From positions 1-16,352 of the forward strand of contig DAIORV010000047.1 of the NCBI GenBank assembly GCA_036752825.1: 16,352 nt of DNA, in the 5' to 3' direction. Of the stretch, positions 1-8,600 are shown piece by piece (within the stretch, counting starts at the first letter, position 1; each line of letters opens with the position of its first letter). This stretch comes from UBA5177 sp002413265. GTDB lineage: Bacteria > Chloroflexota > UBA5177. The notes under the pieces were generated by a model. That model was not told the origin of the DNA. It did no database searches and saw only the letters and a list, made by a program, of their open reading frames with translations. A program made the translations under genes and the position numbers.

Positions 1-935
1 ACGATATACGGCTCCTCGTGTGCCTCCAGTCCGAGCCCGTGGCCCGTCCGATGCACAAAATACTGGCCGTAACCGGCTCTCTCGATCACCCCTCGTGTCA
101 CTCGGTCCACCGACTCGGCGGTTACGCCGGGTCGAACAGCAGCTACGCCCGCCTGCTGGGCCTCCTTTACGAGCTCGTAAATCCGCGCAAATTCGGTGCC
201 CGGATTTCCAACATGAACCGTGCGAGTAATGTCTGCCTGATAATCTTCAAACGTGCCTCCGAAGTCGAGAACGACGGCGTCACCCTCTTGAATGACTCGT
301 TCGCCCGTGTGATGGTGAGGTGAAGCGGCATTTGGTCCGCTGGCGACGATCGGTCCCCAGGACGCAGAGGCGAGCCCGTTGCTTCGGAGAATCTCGACTA
401 GCTCCGACCCGATCTCCCGTTCTTTCCTGCCCGAGAAGCGGAGACGGAGTAGTTGCTCGAAAGCCCGGTCGGCGCGCAATCCGGCCTCACGGATCAGCTC
501 GATCTCCCCAGGAGACTTTCTCATCCTCAGCTCGCGAAGTATGGTCGACGCGGGAGCGAAGGTACAATCCCCCAATACGCTCTGCAATCTCAGCAGGGTC
601 GAAGCCCAGGCGACGTCTGAAATCGCGCATTTTGCCGCGCCAGATTGGCTAAGGGCGTCCGCGAGAATCGCGATCCCGTCCTCTGTCTCTTCATACGGGA
701 GGATTTGCACTCCCTCGGTGGTCGGAACTCCGAACGACTCTAGCCGCGAAACCAGCAATGTGGGTTCGCCGTCTTGAGAAACAGCTAGGACCAATGGGCG
801 CTCGCTCGGGTGTCCGTGGTATCCCATGAGATATATGAGATCCGCGGACGGAGTCACAAACAAGCACTGAATGTCCTCCGTGCGCATGAGGGCGGTCGCT
901 TGTTCAAGTCGGCTGGGCTTAACTGACGTGGTCAC
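1..935 (-). CDS. M24 family Xaa-Pro-type metallopeptidase, 3' end outside window
   Basis: Probable Xaa-Pro aminopeptidase/dipeptidase-like cytoplasmic enzyme that trims peptides at proline using two metal ions. The visible 311 codons are one uninterrupted frame read from the complement. Residues 1-130 form a creatinase-type N-terminal domain (SRLEQATALM, then YLMGYHG). The pita-bread catalytic domain follows, with metal ligands visible as D224 (VLDFGG), D235 (ADITRT) and H299 (HRTGHGLGLEAHEE). The two C-terminal metal-binding glutamates lie beyond the left edge. The start is a GTG 10 bases after the transglycosylase stop. The internal ATG at residue 17 would cut off the conserved RLEQATALM helix, so GTG is preferred although no clear Shine-Dalgarno is seen. 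It is last visible in the minus-strand unit that begins with hutH. The exact dipeptidase or aminopeptidase specificity cannot be told. Confidence 0.9.
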   Translation of the reverse strand, partial: MTTSVKPSRLEQATALMRTEDIQCLFVTPSADLIYLMGYHGHPSERPLVLAVSQDGEPTLLVSRLESFGVPTTEGVQILPYEETEDGIAILADALSQSGAAKCAISDVAWASTLLRLQSVLGDCTFAPASTILRELRMRKSPGEIELIREAGLRADRAFEQLLRLRFSGRKEREIGSELVEILRSNGLASASWGPIVASGPNAASPHHHTGERVIQEGDAVVLDFGGTFEDYQADITRTVHVGNPGTEFARIYELVKEAQQAGVAAVRPGVTAESVDRVTRGVIERAGYGQYFVHRTGHGLGLEAHEEPYI

Positions 936-945
936 AAATCTTCGA

Positions 946-1989
946 CTAGCCTGCTGAACCCGGAGGACTGACTTCTTGAAGTGGGTCAGGTGCTGAACCG
1001 GCGGGCCAGAATGGGTCCAGGGGAGCAACTGGTAACGCCTCTCCGATCGGGTTGCACGCACCTCCGAGACAGCTGAACGAAAAGTCTCCGGACACTTGGG
1101 CGGCCTTCGCCAGAGCCTTTAGCTTGCTGCGTTCAGTCGCGAAGTGCTCGAGATCGTTGAGTGTGGAGCGAAACTGGGCCTTGCGATGCAGGCTGATGTG
1201 GTGGTGGCTGTAGAGATCCCACAGGTAACTGACAACGACTACGTAGTCCTTGGTCTCTCTATAAGGAGGTACGCCGCCAAAGCTCAGAACGGCGTTCGGT
1301 CCTGCGTTATAGGCAGCAAGAGTTAGAGTCCAGTCGCCGAACTGGTCGTAAAACTCACGCAGCATCCGAGCCCCAGTAAAGATATTGGCCCTCGGGTCCC
1401 ATGGTCCATGCAAGACTTGCATCAGTCCGCGAGCGTCGGATCCACTATTCCAGGCCAGCGGATCGCCTGCCGACTCCATTGTCATGACCGCTGCAATCAG
1501 ATTCGGCTTGAGGCCATACTTGCGCGCCGCAGGAACGATGAGAAAGGCCCATTGCCTCACCGCTGCCGGGACTCCCTTACCCCACCGCAAGCGTGCGTTC
1601 TCTCGCAGCTGCTGTGGAGTCAGCGCAGGAAGATTGGGTGCGGAGCTTCCGGGAATTAACGGGCCGGTAGGCACGGTTGGCGTCGGCAATTCCACCGCCG
1701 TCGGGACGGCATCATGTGCGCGGCTTGTCGTTGCCGGCTCTGTCGCTACGGGTATGGGAGCGTATATCGTCGCGACCGGCTGCCCGTGTTCCCTGGTCAC
1801 CGCCGTCGGCGCGGCCGGCGCGGTTATGACAGGCGTTGGGGCGGCCACAGATGGCTGTGCGGTTGGCTGCAGCACCGGAGAAGGCGTGGCGGCCGGGTCC
1901 GCCAGAGCAGAGCCCAGGCGCCCCGGAAGAAGACACGCGAGAAGTAGCGCCGCGGGAATGCATCGCCACAGGGATCGCGAGAGATACAT
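946..1989 (-). CDS. Secreted SLT-domain lytic transglycosylase
   Basis: Cleaves the MurNAc-GlcNAc bond of peptidoglycan outside the membrane. The 347-residue product has a signal peptide (hydrophobic PAALLLACLLP, likely cleavage after ALA at about residue 30). A long Pro/Thr/Ala-rich linker covers about residues 31-125. A family 1 SLT domain spans about 140-265, with catalytic E172 (TMESAGDP), the GLMQV motif (188-192) and AAYNAGP (225-231). The tail is unusual: about 80 residues with a cysteine pair, C307 and C312, that could form a disulfide. An in-frame TTG four codons upstream (2001) directly abuts an AGGAG at 2002-2006, too close to serve it. The ATG at 1989 lies 12 bases from it and gives a normal signal peptide, so I chose ATG. 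It lies 72 bases after the phosphoesterase stop and 10 before the M24 peptidase. Confidence 0.92.
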   Translation of the reverse strand: MYLSRSLWRCIPAALLLACLLPGRLGSALADPAATPSPVLQPTAQPSVAAPTPVITAPAAPTAVTREHGQPVATIYAPIPVATEPATTSRAHDAVPTAVELPTPTVPTGPLIPGSSAPNLPALTPQQLRENARLRWGKGVPAAVRQWAFLIVPAARKYGLKPNLIAAVMTMESAGDPLAWNSGSDARGLMQVLHGPWDPRANIFTGARMLREFYDQFGDWTLTLAAYNAGPNAVLSFGGVPPYRETKDYVVVVSYLWDLYSHHHISLHRKAQFRSTLNDLEHFATERSKLKALAKAAQVSGDFSFSCLGGACNPIGEALPVAPLDPFWPAGSAPDPLQEVSPPGSAG

Positions 1990-2037
1990 GTGGCCCGTCA
2001 ACTCCTCGGCACGCTGAAGTCAATGCAAAGCGTACCA

Positions 2038-2053
2038 GGCTCGGAACCGAGCC
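2038..2053 (-). repeat. Perfect 7-bp hairpin between phosphoesterase and transglycosylase genes
   Basis: The arms GGCTCGG and CCGAGCC are separated by two bases and start 8 bases after the phosphoesterase stop codon. On the transcribed minus strand no T tract follows, so it is not a canonical intrinsic terminator. It may be an intercistronic mRNA structure that sets 3' end stability, or partial attenuation, inside the five-gene unit. The structure is seen directly; the role is inference. Confidence 0.5.
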
Positions 2054-2061
2054 GGCAACGG

Positions 2062-2547
2062 TCAGTCCAGCGGTACCAATGTAGCGTCGATGGTTTCGCC
2101 GACGTCCAGCAGCGCAAACGAGCGGTGCGGAGACCAGCGCTTGTCGGTTGGAGATCCCGGGTTGAGAAACAGCCGATCTTCTTGCCATTCCAGGTGAGCT
2201 TGGTGGCTATGACCAAAGAGGACGACATCGCCGGACGTCTGAGCGCGCGCAGCCTGCGTCGCTGTACGCGCTCCGACATCTCCATGAATCATCACGATCA
2301 ACCTTCCCTCAAGCTCTAGTTGCTGCCGAGCCGGGTATTTCCGGCGGACATCGGGATCGTCGTTATTTCCGTGGATGCCGACCAGCGGAGCGTATCTCTC
2401 GAGCCTCTCCGCGACCTCTAGACGAGTAAAGTCCCCGAGATGGAGGACCAGATCGGCACGATTCAGCTCTTCTAGAACCGCACGCGCCAGCTCCCGTCCG
2501 GGTCGCGGCATGTGAGTGTCCGATATGACGACGACGTGGGACGTCAC
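2062..2547 (-). CDS. YfcE/MJ0936-like metallophosphoesterase
   Basis: Small calcineurin-like phosphodiesterase, 161 residues, the usual size for the YfcE family. These are two-metal enzymes hydrolysing phosphodiesters in vitro; physiological substrates are mostly unknown. All ligand motifs are present in order: D10-x-H12 (ISDTH), D39 (HLGDF), N61 (HGNND), H88 (IHGD) and H113-x-H115 (FGHSH), followed by LNPGS. The GTG start at 2547 overlaps the TGA of the upstream CPBP gene by four bases (GTGA), which indicates translational coupling. The open frame extends further upstream, but that part only shadows the CPBP gene in another frame, so the GTG is chosen. Confidence 0.92.
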   Translation of the reverse strand: MTSHVVVISDTHMPRPGRELARAVLEELNRADLVLHLGDFTRLEVAERLERYAPLVGIHGNNDDPDVRRKYPARQQLELEGRLIVMIHGDVGARTATQAARAQTSGDVVLFGHSHQAHLEWQEDRLFLNPGSPTDKRWSPHRSFALLDVGETIDATLVPLD

Positions 2548-3302
2548 GAGCTGGACAGGACTGCAACGACAGCGATCGTGTTCACGATGCCATGCACCAG
2601 AGCGGAGGCGTAGATGCTGCGGCCGTAATAAAAGATGTACGCGAGACATATGCCGAGGAATGCCAAGATCGGGAGCGTGTGCGGCTGGCCGTGCGCGAGG
2701 CCAAACAGCAGACCGCTCAGGACCGCACCGAGGAAGACCGCCCCGTCCTTCCAAATCCAACGGTTGAAAAACCGTGCGAGCCCCTGAAAAATGATGCCCC
2801 GGAACAGAGTTTCCTCGGTGAACGGCACGAGCACGCCGGCGAAGAGAACCAGAAGCACACCGTTCAGGAACGCGATGTGATGGCCGACAGGAAGCTCCTG
2901 CTTGGCATTTCCTTGTAGGCCGTACCCGGGAAATAGGTGAGTGAAGACCCAGTACAGAACACTGATTCCGATGAATATCAGAACCACGGATGCGCCTGCA
3001 GCGGCCAGCGTCTGCCAGCCTGGAAACCTGTAACCCAGGCGCTCGACGGCGTTGGGGTAATTGGGAAGAATCAAGAGCGTCACGCTCAAGAGCACGCCGA
3101 GCACCAGGAACTGGTACGCAATTATCTCGCCGACCAGTTGGTGGTGCTTGAAATATGTGTCGGTGGCGACTAAGAAGACATATCCAGGGATCAGGTAGAC
3201 GACCGCGCTTATAAGAACCGCCAGCAGAGCCTCACGAAGACCCCAGGGAGCAAGCTCCCGGACCGCATGATCCTCTGTTGTAGTTGCCTGGAGCTCAGAC
3301 AA
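2544..3302 (-). CDS. CPBP family intramembrane metalloprotease
   Basis: Polytopic membrane protein of 252 residues of the CAAX protease/bacteriocin-processing (Rce1-like) family. The three family signatures are intact: E163-E164-x-x-F167-R168-G, F200-x-x-x-H204 (FGLAH) and H237-x-x-x-N241 (HGIVN). Hydrophobic segments at about 24-46, 58-80, 98-121, 145-161, 188-204, 208-225 and 232-250 fit a multi-pass topology. The substrate is unknown; in other bacteria members process secreted peptides or give bacteriocin self-immunity. The only plausible start is a TTG at 3302 lying inside the last codons of hutH (8-base overlap); no convincing Shine-Dalgarno is seen, so coupling is likely. Its stop overlaps the next gene's start. 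Confidence 0.88.
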   Translation of the reverse strand: MSELQATTTEDHAVRELAPWGLREALLAVLISAVVYLIPGYVFLVATDTYFKHHQLVGEIIAYQFLVLGVLLSVTLLILPNYPNAVERLGYRFPGWQTLAAAGASVVLIFIGISVLYWVFTHLFPGYGLQGNAKQELPVGHHIAFLNGVLLVLFAGVLVPFTEETLFRGIIFQGLARFFNRWIWKDGAVFLGAVLSGLLFGLAHGQPHTLPILAFLGICLAYIFYYGRSIYASALVHGIVNTIAVVAVLSSS

Positions 3303-4821
3303 TTTCGGCCTGCGCCGACGCCTTCCGTACCCGTCCGTCGCGCACCATGCTCAGCGCCGCCTGGATGTCTGGATACATCGCCCGGTCCTCGTTCAGGTGT
3401 GGGATCTCCGACCGAATCAGGGAGTGAACGGCTTCCAGCGGTGCGCTCGTACGCAGCGGTCTTCGGTAATCGATCCCCTCGGCTGCGCAGAGCAGCTCGA
3501 GCGCAAGTACCGTCTCGACATTTTTCAGCACTTCTCGGGCCTTCAGACCGGACGTCACTCCCATGCTGACGTGGTCTTCCTGATTGGCAGATGTTGGTAT
3601 CGAATCCACACTCGCCGGATGGGAAAGCACCTTGTTTTCAGACACGAGCGCCGCGGCGGTGTACTGGGAGACCATAAACCCGGAGTCGACGCCGGCATGG
3701 ATGGTTAGAAACGGTGGCAGCTCGCTGAAGCTGGGGTCGAGCATCGCTTCGATGCGCCTCTCGGAAATGCTTCCAATCTCGGCAAGCGCGATGGCCAGGA
3801 AATCGAGAGAAAGCGCCAGCGGCTGCCCGTGAAAATTTCCGCAAGAGATGACCTCGCCCGTGTCCGGGAATACCAGCGGATTGTCAGTGACCGAATTGAT
3901 TTCCGTCTCCAGAACACCCTTCACGTGGCTCACTGCGTCGCGCGATGCCCCGTGCACCTGTGGCATGCAGCGAAGGGAATATGGATCCTGCACTTTATGT
4001 GAGTCGTGTCGGTGGGAATGCATCAGCTCGCTGCCGCTGGTGAGGCGGCACAGTCGCTCCCCAACTTCTATTTGTCCGGGATGAGGACGAAGAGCCTGCA
4101 CCTTTGGATCGAAAGGCCTGTCGGTACCGCGGACAGCTTCGAGGCTCATTGCTCCGGAGACATCGGCCACGTCTAGCAGATTTTCAGCATCGTGCAGCAG
4201 CAGGCAACCGATTGCCGACATGAGCTGCGTTCCGTTGATCAGCGCGAGACCTTCCTTCGCCCGAAGTCGAGCTGGCTCCAATCCCGCGGCTGCAAGAGCC
4301 TCGGCGCCGGATACGCGGCGCCCCTCATAGTCGGCTTCGCCCTCTCCCAATAGCACGAGTGCCAGGTGAGCCAGTGGAGCGAGGTCGCCGCTCGCACCGA
4401 CCGACCCTTTGGCCGGCACGAATGGAACGATCCCAGCGTTCAGCATGTCGGCCAGACCCTGCACTATCTCCTCTCGAACGCCCGAATAGCCTATCGCGAG
4501 GGAAGCAATTCGAAGTACCATCATCGCCCGAACCACATCCGGAGGAAGTGGGTCGCCTACGCCCACCGAGTGGCTGAGTATGAGGTTACTCTGAAGTTTT
4601 TCGAGAGACTCGGCTGGGATGACCCGATCGGCAAATTTCCCGAAGCCGGTCGTGATTCCGTACACGACCTCTTTGCGCTCGACGAGTCGATCAACAACGT
4701 CCCTTGACCTTGCCATGGCTAGCTTGGAACGATCCCCAAGCCGCACCGGCGTCCCATGTCTGGCGACTGCCACCACGTCCGTAATCGTCAATGGTTGACA
4801 GTCTATAGTGAGGATAGTCAT
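3295..4821 (-). CDS. hutH: Histidine ammonia-lyase
   Basis: Converts L-histidine to urocanate plus ammonia, the first step of histidine degradation, in the cytoplasm. From the ATG at 4821 the product is 508 residues, the normal family length. The MIO prosthetic-group triad is A143-S144-G145 within GSVGASGDLAPLAH. Other active-site landmarks are Y54 (YGITTGFG), H84 (LSHSVGVG), LINGTQ, the Q-D-x-Y-S-x-R stretch (QDPYSLR) and QEDHVSMG. The His at 84 is typical of histidine-specific lyases rather than phenylalanine lyases. The frame stays open 41 codons upstream, but that extension is low-complexity and runs through the putative promoter, so ATG 4821 is preferred even though its Shine-Dalgarno is poor. 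It heads the minus-strand unit and overlaps the CPBP gene by 8 bases. No hutU, hutI or hutG/F is in this window. Confidence 0.95.
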   Translation of the reverse strand: MTILTIDCQPLTITDVVAVARHGTPVRLGDRSKLAMARSRDVVDRLVERKEVVYGITTGFGKFADRVIPAESLEKLQSNLILSHSVGVGDPLPPDVVRAMMVLRIASLAIGYSGVREEIVQGLADMLNAGIVPFVPAKGSVGASGDLAPLAHLALVLLGEGEADYEGRRVSGAEALAAAGLEPARLRAKEGLALINGTQLMSAIGCLLLHDAENLLDVADVSGAMSLEAVRGTDRPFDPKVQALRPHPGQIEVGERLCRLTSGSELMHSHRHDSHKVQDPYSLRCMPQVHGASRDAVSHVKGVLETEINSVTDNPLVFPDTGEVISCGNFHGQPLALSLDFLAIALAEIGSISERRIEAMLDPSFSELPPFLTIHAGVDSGFMVSQYTAAALVSENKVLSHPASVDSIPTSANQEDHVSMGVTSGLKAREVLKNVETVLALELLCAAEGIDYRRPLRTSAPLEAVHSLIRSEIPHLNEDRAMYPDIQAALSMVRDGRVRKASAQAEIV

Positions 4822-4847
4822 CGAACGGGCTTGGACCGGGAGGTGGC

Positions 4848-4864
4848 GAGGCGCAAAGCGCCTC
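4848..4864. promoter_or_regulatory. Perfect 7-bp dyad, candidate operator upstream of hutH
   Basis: GAGGCGC and GCGCCTC are perfect inverted arms around a 3-base centre. The dyad abuts the putative hutH -10 element on its downstream side, so it would cover the transcription start. That is a typical position for a repressor site, or for a short 5' stem in the transcript. Seen directly as a dyad; the operator role is inference. Confidence 0.4.
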
Positions 4865-4873
4865 ATCCTAGCA
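4865..4873 (-). promoter_or_regulatory. Putative extended -10 promoter for the hutH unit
   Basis: On the minus strand this reads TGC-TAGGAT, an extended -10 element (TGN followed by a hexamer near TATAAT). No recognisable -35 is found at the proper distance. It lies about 44 bases before the chosen hutH ATG and is immediately followed by the 17-base dyad. Weak call. Confidence 0.35.
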
Positions 4874-4903
4874 CAGTAAATGGCGTGGCTCCGCCGCCTT
4901 GCA

Positions 4904-4915
4904 TGGGTCGACCCA
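4904..4915. promoter_or_regulatory. Perfect 12-bp palindrome, candidate operator for the C26 peptidase gene
   Basis: TGGGTCGACCCA is fully self-complementary and ends 22 bases before the ATG of the plus-strand C26 gene. A dimeric helix-turn-helix regulator could bind it. No clear sigma70 promoter for the plus strand was found around it, so the role is open. Confidence 0.35.
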
Positions 4916-4937
4916 CTGCCTGCAACGTTGAGGAAAT

Positions 4938-5669
4938 ATGGCAAAACCGCGTATCGGTATTACCTGTCATGGCTTCCATGAGCCCATCGTTCGTTCTGCC
5001 GTGGGGCAGCAGTATGTCGACGCTGTGCTCGCCGCCGGCGGAGCGCCCATTGCGCTGCCGCTGGGGTTGGATGACGAGAGCCTGGACGTTGTGTACGACA
5101 TCATGGACGGCTTGCTTTTGCCGGGTGGAGACGACGTGGCGCCCGAGCGCTACGGCCATCCACGTCACCCCCTGCTCGGACTCGTGCATGATGCCCGTGA
5201 CGATCTAGAGCTCACGATGGCACGCCGGGCACTGAAGGACGATCTGCCGATCCTCGGGATATGCCGTGGTATTCAGGTGCTTGCCGTGGCGGCCGGCGGC
5301 ACTCTGTATCAGGACATTCCGTCGGAGATAGAGGCGATCGTGGGACACGACGTGCGGGAATACGGTCGCGACCACCTGTGCCATCAGGTCGAGATCGAAC
5401 CAAACAGCCGGCTCGCTCAGAGTCTAGGTACGACGTCCAGCACGGTCAACAGCTTTCATCACCAATCGGTGCGCGACGTCCCCAAGGGTTTTGTCGTTAC
5501 CGCGCGCGCAGACGATGGAGTCGTGGAAGCAATCGAGGCTCCGGGCAGCCACTTTGTACTGGGCGTGCAATGCCATCCAGAGGGGATGTGGCGGACCACT
5601 GCCCCGGAATTCGCGCACCTCTTCTCAGCCTTCGTCCAGGCGGCCGCGCAGTACTCTGCTCGCCGGTGA
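4938..5669 (+). CDS. Class I glutamine amidotransferase-like peptidase C26 (gamma-glutamyl-GABA hydrolase type)
   Basis: Cytoplasmic cysteine hydrolase that probably splits gamma-glutamyl amides, as PuuD does with gamma-glutamyl-GABA in putrescine breakdown. The 243-residue product matches the family length. The catalytic triad is C109 in GICRGIQ, H213 and E215 in QCHPEG. LLPGGDDVAPERYG (60-73) and VNSFHHQSV (170-178) are hallmarks of the PuuD-like branch rather than of biosynthetic amidotransferase domains. The ATG is preceded by GAGGA about four bases away. It is transcribed divergently from hutH and converges on the subtilase gene, 20 bases away. No other puu gene is adjacent, so the true substrate is uncertain. 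Confidence 0.88.
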   Translation: MAKPRIGITCHGFHEPIVRSAVGQQYVDAVLAAGGAPIALPLGLDDESLDVVYDIMDGLLLPGGDDVAPERYGHPRHPLLGLVHDARDDLELTMARRALKDDLPILGICRGIQVLAVAAGGTLYQDIPSEIEAIVGHDVREYGRDHLCHQVEIEPNSRLAQSLGTTSSTVNSFHHQSVRDVPKGFVVTARADDGVVEAIEAPGSHFVLGVQCHPEGMWRTTAPEFAHLFSAFVQAAAQYSARR

Positions 5670-5689
5670 TCTTAGCGCGGCCCGAGGTT

Positions 5690-8600
5690 TTACCGAGCCC
5701 TGATCACCTTCGACGTACTCACCGCATGGTGTCCGAGCGAATCGATTACCTCGACGCGGGTTTTGAAAGTGCCGGCGTGCGGGAACGTGTACAGCGGCGA
5801 GGTCTTCGAGGCTTTCAGCGTCTTAGTGCCAACCTGCCACTGATACTGCACGACGTGTACTCCCTTCAGGCCGTGGAAGCTAGCCGCTAGACGGATACGC
5901 GAGCGAGCGGCGACGCTGCTCGTCTTCACCGTAACGGTCGGCTTGTCGTCGAACCAGTCGAAGATCCGCTTCAGCACCTGCGATCGCGTGGCAAAGCCGG
6001 TGTTGTCGTTGATGCCCGCAAAGTCGAATGAGAAGAAAACCGACCTTCCTGCATACGTGGCCTTGCTTGCAAGAGTTGGCTCGTTGCTCGACACGATCCC
6101 CACATCCGGGCCTCCGAGACCGGTATCGGGTACCTGGAGCACTGCCTGGCCGTAGGCGCACCGCAAGGAATCACAGCCGCTTATGGGGGCCATTCCCGTC
6201 ACGCCCACAAATCCATCGCCGAAGTCTGTCTCAACGCTCTGACTGAAAGTCCCGATATTGTCGCCGACTCCATCACCCTTGTTGCTGAAGTCGATCGGCT
6301 TCATTCCGGAAAACAGGTACGTGTTCTTCACATTCTGGGGCAGGTCCGGAATCTTGGTGCTCGGTTGAGGTGGCGAAATTCCGCCGACTTTTTTCTTGTC
6401 GTTGCTGGCGTTGTCGTATGCGCTCAGCTGATGCAGATCTGAACCGAGGAGATAAATGGCCCAGTACGGGTCCGATATGTCTACAGTCAGGCCAGTCAAG
6501 AAAACTCGTCCCCCTGTGTCCAGATACTGGCGGATTGCGGTCACGTCGAGGGAGCCCAACGCGCCTTCCAGTGCCTGGGGATTGTCATTCTGTTTGGCGA
6601 ACCCATTGAGGTTTGCGCCGGTGAACACAATGACAGCCTGCGCAGGTTTCAGGTCAGCCAGTGTCGGCGGGCCCAGCTTCGCATCATTCCAGTATGTATA
6701 TGATTTGCCGATGCTGGTGACTGCATCCCGGAAGTATTGGTCGACGCTCACATGTTTGACCGGATCCTTAGAGGGCGGCGACTGGAAACGGCTACCCGTA
6801 GCGTCGAGCAGAAATACGCTTCCAGCTGTTATCGGCTGATGAACGGCGCGCAGAAAGTAGGACACATGGAGGGACTGGCCTCCGTGAGTGAGCGTGACGA
6901 AGCCGTCAACGTTGCCTGCCGGCGCTGAGGCCGATGGCGTGATCTGCACGGGTACATTGACGTTGCCGCCCGAAGGCAGCTGAACATGTGACGGGACGGA
7001 GATCTTGGCGCTACCTGCACCTTCGACCGGCTCCACGGAAATCTGCCAGTCGCCGGACGAACCGGCGCTGTTTAGCAGTAGGTTGCCATTGAGTGGCGAC
7101 GTCGTCAGCGCCGTGTTCACCTGCCCGAAGGTCAGCGACGGAGGAGATAGATACGCGGTGGCAGCCACTGCGTTGTTGACATCGAGGAGGCCCGAACCCT
7201 GTTCGGTGATCGGCGGTTCAGATTGATCGGACAGGCTCTCCTTCACCACCCGGTCTGTGGTCTGAACCAGAACGGACTTCACCGTGTCCGGAGTCCATTT
7301 CGGATGCTTTTGCAAAAGCAGGGCAACGGCACCCGCGACATGAGGAGCCGAGAAGCTGGTGCCGTCGGCGCTCGCGAACCCGCTGGCGTTGTAAAGCTCC
7401 GAGTTCGGAATGCTGCTTTCCGTCGCCGAGTAAATGTCCTGTCCTGGCGCCACTAGATCCGGCTTGATGGTGTAGTCCGGCCCGAAGCCCCGAGAGCTGA
7501 AGGAAGCCAAGATGTTGGGAGTCTCGTCATAGACGTTGAGGTCGGAATCCATCTGAACCGTGGCGTCGGCGTGGCTTTGTAGGAAATTGAGCATGGTTTG
7601 TCCAGCCGACTTACTGATGAAGGCGCTCGGCAGGGTCGCGGATCTGACGTCCCCAGAAAAGCTGAGCTCGTCCAGATTGTCGAAAATGATTGCCGCCACG
7701 GCGCCGGCTGCCTTCGCGTTGTTCAGCTTGGTCTCGAACGTGAGAGTCCCCCTCTGAATGAGGGCGATCTTTCCATGGAGATCCTTGCCGGCAAAGTCGT
7801 CCGCGTTCGGGTTGTCGGTGTCGTCCTTGGGGCGCCGGCCGAGACCCACGAAAACCATTTGATTCGGCCCGATGGGCCCCGTCCAAGCGCGGGTGCCTTG
7901 ACTAGCCGGGATCTTCGCTAGCGATGCCGGAACCGGCTGAGGGCCGGTCACGGTGACCGTGGACGACACAACAACTCGAGAATTCGTGGTGGCGCCCACG
8001 GCTATGGCGTGAGGCGCCACGGCAGGCGAGGATACGCTCTGCAGTGTGGGACCCGCATTACCGGCCGAGACCACCATTGGGATCCCAGCCCGGCTGGACA
8101 GATCGACGGCCTGCGAAAGCGGATCGAGCGAGAGGTCTCCCGAACCGAGGTCGCTGCCTAGGCTCATGTTCACAACGTCGGCTCCATCGAGAACGGCAGC
8201 TTGGAGTCCCTCGAGCGCGGGATCCTCCAGGATCGTGCTGCACACTGACTGCGCGCCCCCGCACTCGTCCTGGGGAAACACGTTGTAATTCAGCAAGTAA
8301 GCGGCAGGCGCCATACCGCTGATCTTCGTGCCCAATGGAGTGGGAGTTTGATAGTCACAGGCTTCGATAGCCGCGGTGAAGGTGCCGTGCCCGACCGAGT
8401 CCACGGCATTAAACTTCTGGCTCGGGTCGCCCCCAAATGCTCTCGCGACGATGACCTTGTTGTTCGTCAGCTTGAGGTTCGCTGCCGTGTCCGCGTGCTT
8501 GCCGAAGGGCGGCGGTGCAAAACCCTTGTCAGAGAAGCAAGGGCTATTGATGTCGATACCAGTGTCGACATCCGCAATCATGATCCCTCGTCCCGCGTTG

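Noticed and set aside
1385..2017. 210-codon plus-strand open frame opposite the transglycosylase
   Set aside because: Antisense shadow of a well-supported gene with signal peptide and SLT motifs; its own translation is Ala/Gly/Arg-rich and matches nothing known to me.
4822..4944. 41-codon N-terminal extension of hutH
   Set aside because: It would exceed the normal family length, is Arg-rich, and covers the dyads and putative promoter.
5665..5708. GGTGATC / GATCACC inverted repeat spanning the convergent stops of the C26 and subtilase genes, considered as a bidirectional terminator
   Set aside because: Loop of 30 bases, no inner stem and no T tract on either strand; likely chance.
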